This document shows, piece by piece, positions 46,351-55,455 of a stretch of 64,000 bases of DNA. The notes beneath the pieces are model-generated. The model worked only from the letters and a program-made list of their open reading frames with translations. It was not told where the DNA came from and searched no databases. Positions within the stretch are counted from its first letter, which is position 1. The number at the start of each line of letters is the position of its first letter. The stretch is taken from the NCBI RefSeq assembly GCF_018917235.1, contig NZ_JAHLOF010000002.1, positions 310,001-374,000 on the forward strand, written 5' to 3'. Made by a program: the position numbers and the translations under genes. The stretch is from Metaclostridioides mangenotii. Its GTDB lineage: Bacteria; Bacillota; Clostridia; Peptostreptococcales; Peptostreptococcaceae.

Positions 46351-47979
46351 CTACATCTTTCCTATTCTCTGAGCAATTACTTGTTGGGCTATATTAACAG
46401 CGTGGTCAGACACTCTCTCTAAATTTCCAACTACGTCTAAGTAAATTACCCCGTTTTCAATACTACAAAGATTCTCATTTAATCTTCTCATATGATTTGC
46501 TTTACAAGATTTCTCTAGCATATTAACATGTTCTTCTATTCTTAATACTTCGTATGCCAATTCTACATCATCTTTCTTTATAGATTCTATAGCATTGTTG
46601 TAACCAGATATAACTTTGCTAAACATTTCCTCTAATTCTTTTCTTCCTTCTTCAGAGAATACTATTTTAGAGTCTACAGCCTCTTGTGATAGCTCAGCTA
46701 TATTATTAGCGTGGTCACCGATTCGTTCAATATCATTAACTGTATTAAACAAAGTATCCACAGTCTCTCTATCGTCATCATCCAAAGATGCTTTTGAAAG
46801 ATCTAGCAAATAGTTCAGTATTTGTTTTTGTAGACTATTAATAAGTCCTTCACGTCTAAGCGATCTATTTATATCATCTTGAGATAGTTCAAACAATCCA
46901 CTCATAGCTGCATTTAAACTTTCTTTAGCTTTTTCACTCATACGTATAGTTTCTTTAACTGTATTTGCAAGAGCTATTGTAGGTGTTTCAATCATTCTTG
47001 TATCCAGATATTTAACGGTTCTTGCTTCATCCTCATCAATATCCCCCTCTTTGTCAGGCACTAGCTTCATTGCCAGCTTGATTATTAACCCATTAAACGG
47101 AATCAATACTATAACAGAGATAATGTTAAATAAAGTGTGAGTGTTTGCGATCTGTCTTGCAACATTTCCTGGATCCCAAGATGTGACAACACTTACAACT
47201 GGCCTGTTGAGGAATAATAAGAATATAGCAGTACCTAAAACATTAAAAATCAAATGCATCACTGCTGCTCTCTTTGCATTTTTATTTGTTCCGATGCTTG
47301 ATAACAGAGATGTTACACATGTACCGATGTTTTGTCCATAAAGTATTGGTAGTGCTGCCTCAAGAGGTATAAGGCCTTCTGCTGCTAGTGCAACTAACAT
47401 TCCCATAGATGCACTTGAACTTTGAACTATTGCTGTAATTGCAAAACCAAGCAATAAACCAAGTATTGGCTTATTGCCAAACGTAACTAATAAATCCGTA
47501 AATCCCTGATAATCTCTTAAAGGTTCAACAGCACCTTTCATAAACTCCATTCCTGTAAATAAAATACCAAATCCTATTAAAACCTCGGCAAGGTTTTTAA
47601 CCTTTGCATTATGAGCGAATAAATATATTATGATACCTATCCCTAAGGCAATTGGAGCCATACCATCTAGGTTAAAAGATACTAATTGGGCCGTTACGGT
47701 TGTCCCTATATTAGCACCCATTATAACGCCGATCGCCTGCTTTAATGTCATAATCCCAGCGTTAACAAACCCTACAACCATTACAGTAGTAGCACTTGAA
47801 CTTTGTATAATCGCAGTAACTCCTGTCCCAACTAAAATTCCCATAATCAGATTACTTGTGAGCAATTCGATTATCTTTTTTAATTTTGTTCCTGCAGATT
47901 TTTGAAGTCCATCTCCCATCAAATTCATCCCATAGAGAAATAGCCCCAATCCTCCCATCAAATTAATTGTAATTTCCAA
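46351..47979 (-). CDS. Na/Pi cotransporter family protein with PhoU-like tail
   Basis: A protein of 542 residues. The N-terminal ~310 residues carry two copies of the NptA/Na-Pi cotransporter motif: GTGVTAIIQSSSATTVMVVGF and GFAITAIVQSSSASMGMLVAL (QSSS motifs), in about nine helices. The C-terminal ~200 residues are a helical PhoU-like domain (NDIERIGDHANNIAELS and GNLERVSDHAVNIAQQ). It probably moves phosphate coupled to sodium, with self-regulation by the tail. The start ATG has GGGAGG upstream. Monocistronic. Confidence 0.92.
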   Translation of the reverse strand: MEITINLMGGLGLFLYGMNLMGDGLQKSAGTKLKKIIELLTSNLIMGILVGTGVTAIIQSSSATTVMVVGFVNAGIMTLKQAIGVIMGANIGTTVTAQLVSFNLDGMAPIALGIGIIIYLFAHNAKVKNLAEVLIGFGILFTGMEFMKGAVEPLRDYQGFTDLLVTFGNKPILGLLLGFAITAIVQSSSASMGMLVALAAEGLIPLEAALPILYGQNIGTCVTSLLSSIGTNKNAKRAAVMHLIFNVLGTAIFLLFLNRPVVSVVTSWDPGNVARQIANTHTLFNIISVIVLIPFNGLIIKLAMKLVPDKEGDIDEDEARTVKYLDTRMIETPTIALANTVKETIRMSEKAKESLNAAMSGLFELSQDDINRSLRREGLINSLQKQILNYLLDLSKASLDDDDRETVDTLFNTVNDIERIGDHANNIAELSQEAVDSKIVFSEEGRKELEEMFSKVISGYNNAIESIKKDDVELAYEVLRIEEHVNMLEKSCKANHMRRLNENLCSIENGVIYLDVVGNLERVSDHAVNIAQQVIAQRIGKM

Positions 47980-48298
47980 TGTATTTCCTCCCTTTAAGAG
48001 TTTTCAGAACCTTTTTACACCTCTTGTATTTTACCAAATTTCGAGTTTTGTAGTGTTAAATATATGTTAAAAATTATATTTATATTAAGTAAGTGTTAAA
48101 TCTTGGATAAATATGTTGTGGGATTTGGTTTGAAAAATAAAATTCAATTAAAAGTATACTAGGTTTTGATATTAGATTATGTTTTATGAAAGGTCATGAC
48201 TTAATTCTTTTTTTTATTATATCTTATATTATACAAAAAGGATATCTTAAGTGAATTATACACACTTTAAGATATCCCATTATATTTTCTAGATGTTA
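47980..48298. other. Intergenic region left of the two unknown genes
   Basis: AT-rich; it includes the presumed Na/Pi transporter promoter and the terminator at 48240-48277. No ORF. Confidence 0.55.
48240..48277 (-). terminator. Terminator after the 105-residue unknown gene
   Basis: GGATATCTTAAGTG and CACTTTAAGATATCC pair with one bulged base and a 9-base loop, followed in the minus direction by TTTTTG. Confidence 0.75.
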
Positions 48299-48616
48299 TT
48301 ATTGTTTAGTATAAATTACATCTATATTTTCTTTATTTAAATCTACAAATAAAACTTCTTCAATTATATATTTTTTTAATTTAGTTTCAAAGTCATCTAT
48401 ATTGTCAATTTGTCCGTAATCTTCTACTATAGACAAAGCTTGCACCTTTTTCCCTAACCTGTTGGATAAAGAGTCTTGAACTTCTAAAATAACTACTCTA
48501 ACACTACATACAAAGTTATCTTTGTCCCCAATATTTATTTCATCATCGTATTTGTATATAGAATATCCTACTTCGTTCTTATATGGAGTTATATTTTCAA
48601 TTCCTATAAAATCCAT
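48299..48616 (-). CDS. Uncharacterised protein (105 aa)
   Basis: A small acidic protein of 105 residues, probably cytosolic: no signal peptide or membrane segment. The pattern of alternating strands (EVGYSIYKYDDEINIG, FVCSVRVVILEVQ, VQALSIVEDYGQ) with a C-terminal helix suggests a compact alpha/beta fold. I do not recognise a family. Start ATG 48616 is 4 bases past the stop of the 121-residue gene upstream, so the two are cotranscribed and perhaps coupled. A terminator follows. Confidence 0.7.
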   Translation of the reverse strand: MDFIGIENITPYKNEVGYSIYKYDDEINIGDKDNFVCSVRVVILEVQDSLSNRLGKKVQALSIVEDYGQIDNIDDFETKLKKYIIEEVLFVDLNKENIDVIYTKQ

Positions 48617-48620
48617 ATCC

Positions 48621-48986
48621 TTAATTACCTTCTGTTATTAGACCTTTTATTATTTTCATGTTATTAAATACTTTTTCAATAAAATTTTCTGCTTCTTCAT
48701 TGTCTAATAACTCTATTTCTAGAGATTCGTCATCCAAAATACCTTTTGATTCACAGTATTTTTTAGCCATTTCTATTAACTGATCTCTTTTATCCTTTGA
48801 TAAATTATATTCTTTATAGTCTATAATTATATATTGTCTTGTATCTAGGTGTCCTCCATTATTGTATCCTATTTCAATATGGTATATAAGTGCATACACT
48901 TCGTCACCTACGCAAATAGGTACTGCCGGATTTGATTTGATAAAGTTTGTTGACACTGTAATTTCTTTGCCTAGACTAAGATTCAT
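48621..48986 (-). CDS. Uncharacterised protein (121 aa)
   Basis: A cytosolic-looking protein of 121 residues with no signal or membrane helix. The N-terminal half is strand-rich (EITVSTNFIKSNPAVPICVGDEVYALI, YIIIDYKEYNLS), followed by acidic helices (SLEIELLDNEEAENFIEKVF). No family is recognised. It is tightly linked to the 105-residue gene downstream and lies about 120 bases after the SEC-C gene in the same orientation. A ribosome site (AGAGGT) precedes ATG 48986. Confidence 0.7.
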   Translation of the reverse strand: MNLSLGKEITVSTNFIKSNPAVPICVGDEVYALIYHIEIGYNNGGHLDTRQYIIIDYKEYNLSKDKRDQLIEMAKKYCESKGILDDESLEIELLDNEEAENFIEKVFNNMKIIKGLITEGN

Positions 48987-49107
48987 TATCTAATACCTCT
49001 TTCTTAAACGTTGTATCATCACAGATCGTTTTTCTTTTATAATTATAAAATTATATTTTAAATTAAGTTAGCCTTACATACTAATAAGCAAACTCCAAAA
49101 TTTCAAA

Positions 49108-50202
49108 TTATTTAGCATTTTTAAATTCTTTATAACGCTTACCTAAAGTGCTTGCACTTGTATCGTACTTTTTAGCCACTTCTGCTTGAGTTGTAGCTTC
49201 TCCAATTTCTTTTTTTATATGGTACTCAACAGCTGCTGCCCAGCTGTTTTCTGATCCTTTTATTGTATCCATATTATTATTTTTGTATTCAGCCCAGAAC
49301 TTTATGCATTTTGCTGAAAGCTCAGTATCTGAATTTAACATAAGCAATTTAGATACTTCACAATCTTCATTAGAAACATCCGCATCATCTAAATTAGATT
49401 CTGTATTCTCAGTTGCAGCTATCTCGTTAGATTTAATATTTTCTCTCTCTTCTTTTAAGTAGTCAGCTACTCTCTTATCAAGTAATTGTTGAATGTACTT
49501 ATAAAGTATATGTGTATGGTATATTAAGAAAGTTTTCTTATCTTTGTATACATTTTTGTATTGATCGTATAAGTTATTGATATCATTAACGATAAGATTC
49601 TTAACTTCATCAGATATACTTAGTGTTATATCTATAAGTAGACTTGTATCTCCAACCTGAATTGGCCTAGCTATTATTGCACTACCAACTTTAAATTCCT
49701 TTAATAAATTAACGTCAGCTGTAGTTACTTCATCACCTGTTAAACAATCCTTTAACTTAACCTTTCCAGATGACATGTCCATTATCTCGTAAACACTTAA
49801 ATACGATTCAAATAAGCTCTTTAATATGTCTATATCTACTTGAGTCAATGTGTTTTTATTTTCCTCGAAGAAATCTACTGTAATAACTTTATTTACTTCG
49901 TTTACTTCCATTATATGGTCTTGGATAAAGTAAGTATTGAAGAACACCTCAAATTTTGAATTAATCTCTTCATTATCCATTATAAAGAAAGCCTCTTTTG
50001 CCTTCTTTATTTCATCTTTATACTTATCCTGCATTGAATAATTATAAAGTCTCGTATATAAATCAGTATATTCTTTTTGTGAAAGCCCAACTTTTCTCGC
50101 AGCTCTCCCTGAAATAAGGTCTTTATTCATACAACATTTTTTATATTTTTTGCCACTGCCACATGGACATAGCTCATTTCTTCCTAACAATGTGACTTTC
50201 AC
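49108..50202 (-). CDS. SEC-C motif protein with C-terminal helix-turn-helix-like segment
   Basis: A protein of 364 residues. The SEC-C zinc motif is at the extreme N-terminus (GRNELCPCGSGKKYKKCC), whereas in SecA it is C-terminal. The middle is helical and acidic with no recognised domain. The C-terminal ~30 residues (EATTQAEVAKKYDTSASTLGKRYKEF) resemble a helix-turn-helix. The start is GTG 50202 or TTG 50190; GGGGGAG is very close to the GTG. A role in binding SecB-like partners, ribosomes or nucleic acid is only suggested by the motif. No partner gene is seen. Confidence 0.8.
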   Translation of the reverse strand: MKVTLLGRNELCPCGSGKKYKKCCMNKDLISGRAARKVGLSQKEYTDLYTRLYNYSMQDKYKDEIKKAKEAFFIMDNEEINSKFEVFFNTYFIQDHIMEVNEVNKVITVDFFEENKNTLTQVDIDILKSLFESYLSVYEIMDMSSGKVKLKDCLTGDEVTTADVNLLKEFKVGSAIIARPIQVGDTSLLIDITLSISDEVKNLIVNDINNLYDQYKNVYKDKKTFLIYHTHILYKYIQQLLDKRVADYLKEERENIKSNEIAATENTESNLDDADVSNEDCEVSKLLMLNSDTELSAKCIKFWAEYKNNNMDTIKGSENSWAAAVEYHIKKEIGEATTQAEVAKKYDTSASTLGKRYKEFKNAK

Positions 50203-50622
50203 TCCCCCATCAATAAATTAAAAGTACAATTCGTTATTATACCACATATTTTCATGGATATGTTAAATTCCAACGTTTTTCTAATCTTTTTCTAAGCTTT
50301 AATTTAGCAATATGTCAGTTATTTGTCAGTTGACATCACTTATCCACAATTACCACTTACGATTTTACCATATTTAGATATTTTTTTAAACAGTAATTAT
50401 CAATAAGGAAAGCCTATCATATTCTGGTTTTTCATATTTAACTATTTTTTATCCATTATATCTTATAAAAGTAATATATATCTACTAATTACTTTATTTA
50501 ATTTTACTTCATTAAAAATTCCAATAAGAATAAATTATAAATTATTATTGACTACCAAGTTTGTTTTTAATATAATAAAAATAGACTACACGGTCAATTT
50601 TATTTAATGTTGGAGGATTTTT
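50203..50622. other. Divergent intergenic region, SEC-C gene / tetR
   Basis: AT-rich, no ORF. It contains a direct repeat TGTCAGTT twice 11 bases apart (50313-50331), the second also forming TGTCA-gt-TGACA, and the tetR promoter at 50548-50576. Confidence 0.55.
50548..50576 (+). promoter_or_regulatory. Sigma-A promoter of the tetR gene
   Basis: TTGACT (50548-50553), 17 bases, TATAAT (50571-50576), 47 bases before the ATG. Confidence 0.85.
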
Positions 50623-51255
50623 ATGAAACAAAAAGAAAAAAGTAAAATCAGTAAAGAAAAAATATTAAACTCGGCACTAGCAGAATTTGGCGCTAAAAGC
50701 TATGAAGGTGCTTCAATAAATAATATATGCAATGAAAATGGAATATCCAAAGGATTAATCTACCATTATTTTAAAGATAAAGAAGAATTATATCTAACAT
50801 GTGTAAAAACTTGTTTTGATAAACTTACAGATTTTCTAAAAGACGTAGAAGAAAGTAATATTGTTCCTAACAAAAGCACAAACAGTATAAAAAATTACCT
50901 AGATCGAAGGGAACATTTTTTCAATATTAATCCTTTATATAGTAATATATTTTTTCAATCAATTATACAACCGCCGAGACATTTAAGAGAACAAATTAAA
51001 GAACTTAGAAAAGAATTCGATGTTATAAATATTAAATGTTACAAGAAGATAATTAATAACATTGCATTAAGAGACGAAATTACAGAAAATGAGGCATTGG
51101 AATTTTTCGTAATATTTCAGGAAATGTATAATGCTTATTTTCAAAATAAAGCATTTGGAAATTCAGACTTTAATACTTTGGTTGAGATACATGAATTAAA
51201 ATTATCTAAACTACTTGATATTATACTTTATGGAATTGCAAAGGGGGAAAAGTAA
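50623..51255 (+). CDS. TetR/AcrR family transcriptional regulator
   Basis: A regulator of 210 residues. The N-terminal HTH is typical of TetR: KEKILNSALAEFGAKSYEGASINNICNENGISKGLIYHYFKDKEELY (residues about 12-58). The C-terminal helical ligand-binding domain is unrelated to any I recognise. ATG 50623 follows GGAGG. It overlaps in orientation with the antiporter gene 2 bases downstream and probably represses the pair in response to an unknown ligand. Confidence 0.93.
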   Translation: MKQKEKSKISKEKILNSALAEFGAKSYEGASINNICNENGISKGLIYHYFKDKEELYLTCVKTCFDKLTDFLKDVEESNIVPNKSTNSIKNYLDRREHFFNINPLYSNIFFQSIIQPPRHLREQIKELRKEFDVINIKCYKKIINNIALRDEITENEALEFFVIFQEMYNAYFQNKAFGNSDFNTLVEIHELKLSKLLDIILYGIAKGEK

Positions 51256-51257
51256 AT

Positions 51258-52499
51258 TTGATTTTATTAATAATACGTCTTATTGTCTCAATTGTATTAG
51301 CAATTTTAGTCGGGAAGATTGTTTCTAAAACCAAATTACCATCAATTTTAGGTTGGCTTTTAGCAGGAATGCTTTTGGGACCTCATGCTTTAGGTCTTAT
51401 CAATAATGAACTCTTAAATTCTGATTGGTATAAAACTATTATTAGTATATTAGAATGTACAGTCGGTTTATTAATTGGTACAGAACTTGTCTGGAATAGA
51501 ATAAAAAAAACTGGAAAACAAATAATTATTACAACATTGACTCAATCATTAGGTACTTATTTTGTTGTTAGCATAATATTTTGCATTGCATTTTATTTTA
51601 CAGGTGTACCACTTTATCTTTCAGTTATATTTGGTGGTATTGCACTTGCAACAGCACCTGCACCAGCTCTTTCAATTGTACGTGAATTCAAAACAGATGG
51701 TCCTGTTACAAAAACCTTGATCCCTATGGCAGCACTTGATGATATGGTAGCAGTTATTGTATTCTTTACAACAATTTCTGTAGTTTCTAATCATATATCA
51801 GAACAAAAACTTCCTTTATATATGATACTAGTAGTAATTTTATTGCCTATAATAATTGGTGTAATATTTGGATTCTTTGTAGGCTTATTCTTTAAAAAAG
51901 AATATCCGACTTATGTTACAAATTTAATTTTGATAAGTACACTATTAATTGCTTCAGGCGTTGGTTTCTTTTTTAACAATATAGTTTTACCAAAACCAGT
52001 ATTAAATTTCATGCTAATTGGAATGGCCTTTTCAGCTACTTTCGCCAATTTAATTACTGAAGAAAATTTAAATAAAATTATGCTCTCATTTAATCCTATA
52101 CTTGGTATTTCAATGATAATAGTTATCTTAAATCTTGGTACACCTCTTGATTATAGTTTAGTTTTTGGAGCAGGATTATACACTGTTATATATATACTTG
52201 CAAGATCAATGGGAAAATACAGTGGTGCTTACTTTGGAGCAAAGATTACCAATTCTCCTAACACAGTTAAGAAGTACTTAGGACTTGTATTATTACCTCA
52301 TTCAGGTGTGTCACTAGTTTTTACTGGTATTGCCGTCTCCGTATTATCTACCCCAGCTCCTGAGTGTGCAAAAATTATTCAAGGTACAATAGCTGCAGCC
52401 GCAGTTATCAATGAGATTTTGGCTGTTATAATTTCTAAAAAGGCTTTTGAATGGGCAGGTGAGTTTAATAAAAGTGACTCTGATATAGCTACAAAATAG
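51258..52499 (+). CDS. Cation:proton antiporter, CPA2/Kef type
   Basis: A membrane protein of 413 residues with about 12 helices. Signatures: LPSILGWLLAGMLLGPHALGL (helix I-II), GTELVWNRIKKTGKQ, GIALATAPAPALSIVREFKTDGPVTKTLIPMAALDDMVAV with the exchanger Asp-Asp pair, and HSGVSLVFTGIAVSVLS. There is no C-terminal TrkA-N domain. Start is TTG 51258 behind GGGGGAAAAG. It is transcribed with the TetR gene. The transported cation (Na+, K+) is inferred from the family. Confidence 0.9.
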   Translation: MILLIIRLIVSIVLAILVGKIVSKTKLPSILGWLLAGMLLGPHALGLINNELLNSDWYKTIISILECTVGLLIGTELVWNRIKKTGKQIIITTLTQSLGTYFVVSIIFCIAFYFTGVPLYLSVIFGGIALATAPAPALSIVREFKTDGPVTKTLIPMAALDDMVAVIVFFTTISVVSNHISEQKLPLYMILVVILLPIIIGVIFGFFVGLFFKKEYPTYVTNLILISTLLIASGVGFFFNNIVLPKPVLNFMLIGMAFSATFANLITEENLNKIMLSFNPILGISMIIVILNLGTPLDYSLVFGAGLYTVIYILARSMGKYSGAYFGAKITNSPNTVKKYLGLVLLPHSGVSLVFTGIAVSVLSTPAPECAKIIQGTIAAAAVINEILAVIISKKAFEWAGEFNKSDSDIATK

Positions 52500-52555
52500 G
52501 GTTATGTAGAAGTTGCTTTATATTATTAATAAGTTCTTTTGAATTTAATCTCTAT

Positions 52556-52656
52556 AAGATATGACCCAGCAAAATTTATCGACGACAATTAATTTGTACC
52601 AATAAAATTAGCGTGGAGCGAATATAAATGTCGATAAATTTTCGCGGAGTCATCTT
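52556..52656. repeat. Long imperfect inverted repeat between convergent genes
   Basis: AAAATTTATCGAC (52571-52583) and GTCGATAAATTTT (52630-52642) are a perfect 13-bp pair; outer arms AAGAT-atGAC and GTC-ATCTT pair with a 2-base bulge. The ~100-base hairpin has an AT-rich apex. It may be only a terminator for the antiporter and pilin genes, but it is longer and more structured than the others in the window. Confidence 0.65.
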
Positions 52657-52666
52657 TTATAAACTT

Positions 52667-53056
52667 CTATTTGGGATAAAACTGCTCTGTATTAACTAAT
52701 ACTACAATGTCATTTCCTCCATCTTGGACTTTTAACGAAAAACTACCATCTCTACTTTGAGGTATTGGTATACTATTTAAATATCCCTTTTCTTTCAAAA
52801 TTTCGACAGTTATATTATCGGACATATTTTTGTCATCACTTAACGCAATATTTGCCGCAGTTGCTATATTAGATGCATTTGTATAATCTGCATTTATTTT
52901 TGCATTTTCTTGTACCTTTCCATACTTGACAAGGGCAATACTAGATAAAATCCCCAGTATTGTAATCACAATAACCATTTCTACTAGTGTAAATCCTTTT
53001 TTCTTTTTTAGATACCTAAATTTATTATCCCTTTTTGTTAATATTTTTATCTTCAA
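52667..53056 (-). CDS. Type IV prepilin (pilin-like protein)
   Basis: A protein of 129 residues. A basic leader ends RYLKKKKG|FTLVEMVIVITILGILSSIALVKYGK: the prepilin peptidase cleaves before Phe and Glu5 of the mature protein is present. The hydrophobic helix is followed by a short C-terminal domain. The start is TTG 53056 (AAGGTGG upstream) or GTG 53065. It is the last gene of the four-gene cluster DUF881-pilB-pilC-pilin. A prepilin peptidase is not encoded here. It is probably the major or only pilin of a secondary apparatus. Confidence 0.92.
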   Translation of the reverse strand: MKIKILTKRDNKFRYLKKKKGFTLVEMVIVITILGILSSIALVKYGKVQENAKINADYTNASNIATAANIALSDDKNMSDNITVEILKEKGYLNSIPIPQSRDGSFSLKVQDGGNDIVVLVNTEQFYPK

Positions 53057-53099
53057 TACACCCACCTTTCTAAAACAACTTTACAGTAATTATATATAT

Positions 53100-54218
53100 C
53101 TATACTGAAGATATTATTTCAAACATAGGTGTTACCATTGCTATTATTGAAGAGCCTATTATAGTACCTAAAACCACAATTATCGACGGCTCTAATAACT
53201 TTATCAATTGTTCTATCTTTATATTGAGTTCATTTTCATAAAATTTATTGGCTGTCTCTAAACTTTCTTCTAATTTCCCGCTTTCTTCACCTGCCTTTAC
53301 CATAGATATAAAAAGTTCTGGAAAAATTTTAACTTGTTCAAGCGCGATCCCTATTGAACTTCCTTTTTTAATATGGTTATTAACGCTTGATATATCTTTA
53401 TATACATATCTATTGTCTACAACATGGGCTGAAATTTCTATCGCTTCAATAATTTGTACGCCACTACTTATAAGTATCATTAACGATCTAGAAAACCTAG
53501 TCGTAATAATTAACTTATTTAGCATTTTACTTACAGGTAATTTTAATTTTATTTTATCGAAATTTTTCTGAAACCATCTATTGTAGATAAATAAATAGTA
53601 TAATAAGATCAACATAGAAATAAAAACCAAAGTTAACACTATTAAATTATTTCTTAGAAAATATGAAGTATTTATTAAAATTTTTGATAGTAATGGTGGT
53701 TCTATAGCATTGCTCGAAAATATGATTTGAAAATTTGGTATGATAAATAACAAAATAAATATTATTGATATTAATGATAAAATGATTAGGATTATAGGAT
53801 AAATCATTATTGTAATTAGCTTAGACCTAAGCTTATACTCATTATCATAATATACTGATAAAGAATTCATAACACGGTCTAAGCAACCACTAATTTCGCC
53901 TGCTGAAATAGTATTTGTAAAAAAATTAGAAAATGACCCTGTACTCTGAAATGCTTGCGTTAATGACTTTCCACGCTGGATCTGTTCTGAAATATGTGTA
54001 AGAGATTTTTTTGCTATACTGCTGGAATGTTCTTTAACTATGTTTAGTAGCTTTATAATTTCACACCCTGAATCTAAGAGAATGGCAATTTCCCTACACA
54101 TTATTCTTAATTCTTTAGATTTTATTTTTGTTGATTTTAAATATTTAGCGTTTTTTATTATTTTTTTAATTTTAAAATTTTGTTCTAAATGTATAGAAGA
54201 GCTATATAATTTCTTCAA
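53100..54218 (-). CDS. pilC: Type IV pilus / type II secretion inner-membrane platform protein
   Basis: A PilC/GspF protein of 372 residues. It has two homologous halves, each with a cytoplasmic helical domain and membrane segments: LRIMCREIAILLDSGCEII...GKSLTQAFQST and TTRFSRSLMILISSGVQIIEAIE. It ends with helix VVLGTIIGSSIIAMVTPMFEII. Membrane helices lie about 140-165, 185-205 and 340-360. It overlaps pilB by 17 bases, showing tight coupling. Confidence 0.94.
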   Translation of the reverse strand: MKKLYSSSIHLEQNFKIKKIIKNAKYLKSTKIKSKELRIMCREIAILLDSGCEIIKLLNIVKEHSSSIAKKSLTHISEQIQRGKSLTQAFQSTGSFSNFFTNTISAGEISGCLDRVMNSLSVYYDNEYKLRSKLITIMIYPIILIILSLISIIFILLFIIPNFQIIFSSNAIEPPLLSKILINTSYFLRNNLIVLTLVFISMLILLYYLFIYNRWFQKNFDKIKLKLPVSKMLNKLIITTRFSRSLMILISSGVQIIEAIEISAHVVDNRYVYKDISSVNNHIKKGSSIGIALEQVKIFPELFISMVKAGEESGKLEESLETANKFYENELNIKIEQLIKLLEPSIIVVLGTIIGSSIIAMVTPMFEIISSV

Positions 54219-55455
54219 TTGATATACACTCCTCTAAAGTGGTAATTTTATTTTCAATTAAGTTTCTACAACAATCATTAAACGTTATCATTCCACTGGT
54301 TATAGCAACGTTTTTTATGTAATTTGTATCTGGAGATTCTTTTATACACATCTTTATATCTTCATCTACATTTAATACCTCATAAATAGCGGTTCTTCCA
54401 ATATATCCTATATCATTGCACTTTTTACAGCCTACCGCGACTTTAGTCTTTATCTCTTCATATAAATTATCTTTTATAGAAATTTCATGGCTGCAACTAT
54501 TACAAACTTTTCTGACTAACTTTTGTGATAAAACACCAATTATTGAGGCACTTAATAGATAAGGTTCTACCCCCATCTCTATGAGCCTTGCAATGGACGA
54601 TACTGCATCATTTGTATGTAACGTACTAATTACCAGATGACCTGTTATAGCTGCTCTTATTGCAATCCTAGCAGTTTCTAAGTCCCTAATTTCACCGACC
54701 ATTATAACATCTGGATCTTGCCTTAGGATCGATCTAAGACCATTTTCGAAGTTGAGTCCAATTTTAGGATTTATTTGAATTTGATTTATTCCTTCCATCT
54801 TATATTCCACTGGATTTTCTATCGTCATTATATTTTTACTTGTATCTCTAAGATCTTCTAACAGAGAATATACTGTCGTGGTTTTTCCACTTCCAGTAGG
54901 TCCAGTGACTAAAATTAATCCCGATCTTTTGCTGACCATTCCCTCAATCATTTCAATCGATTTACCAGAGAAACCTAACTCTTTTTTACTCTTTAAAAAA
55001 GAATCCCTATTTAAAATCCTAAGTACTATCTTTTCTCCAAAAATTGTAGGCATAGTCGATACTCTTATATCTATATTCTTATTTTTTACTTTTATATCTA
55101 CCCTTCCATCTTGAGGTAGTCTTCTCTCTGTAATATCCATTGATGAGCTTAGTTTAATAATTGTACTAAGTGCGGCATAATCATCAATAAATACATCAGA
55201 AATCCTGATAAGTTCTCCGTCAACTCTCATTCTAACATTTGTCATCTCTTCAAATGGTTCAATATGAATATCGCTAGCATTTAATTCTACAGCTTTAGTT
55301 AGAAGTTCTAAAAAAAGTGCCTTCATAGTGTTACTGCTATCTACATTTAAGTTTATGTAATCTAAATCTTGAATCTCTAGTGCATAGTTATCACCTTCAT
55401 CAGTTAATAAGACATCTTGTGACATACTTTTTTCTAATACAGTAATTTTACTCAC
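54202..55455 (-). CDS. pilB: Type IV pilus assembly ATPase (PilB/GspE type), short form
   Basis: A hexameric ATPase of 417 residues. Walker A is GPTGSGKTT, the Asp box region is TIENPVEYKMEGINQIQ, Walker B is DPDVIMVGEIRDLETA, and HLVISTLHTNDAVSSIARL is the His box. A C-terminal zinc tetracysteine is seen as VCNSCSHE and GCKKCNDIG. The N-terminal T2SSE domain (~150 residues) of typical PilB is missing. It overlaps the DUF881 gene by 8 bases. No pilT is nearby. Confidence 0.93.
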   Translation of the reverse strand: MSKITVLEKSMSQDVLLTDEGDNYALEIQDLDYINLNVDSSNTMKALFLELLTKAVELNASDIHIEPFEEMTNVRMRVDGELIRISDVFIDDYAALSTIIKLSSSMDITERRLPQDGRVDIKVKNKNIDIRVSTMPTIFGEKIVLRILNRDSFLKSKKELGFSGKSIEMIEGMVSKRSGLILVTGPTGSGKTTTVYSLLEDLRDTSKNIMTIENPVEYKMEGINQIQINPKIGLNFENGLRSILRQDPDVIMVGEIRDLETARIAIRAAITGHLVISTLHTNDAVSSIARLIEMGVEPYLLSASIIGVLSQKLVRKVCNSCSHEISIKDNLYEEIKTKVAVGCKKCNDIGYIGRTAIYEVLNVDEDIKMCIKESPDTNYIKNVAITSGMITFNDCCRNLIENKITTLEECISIEEII

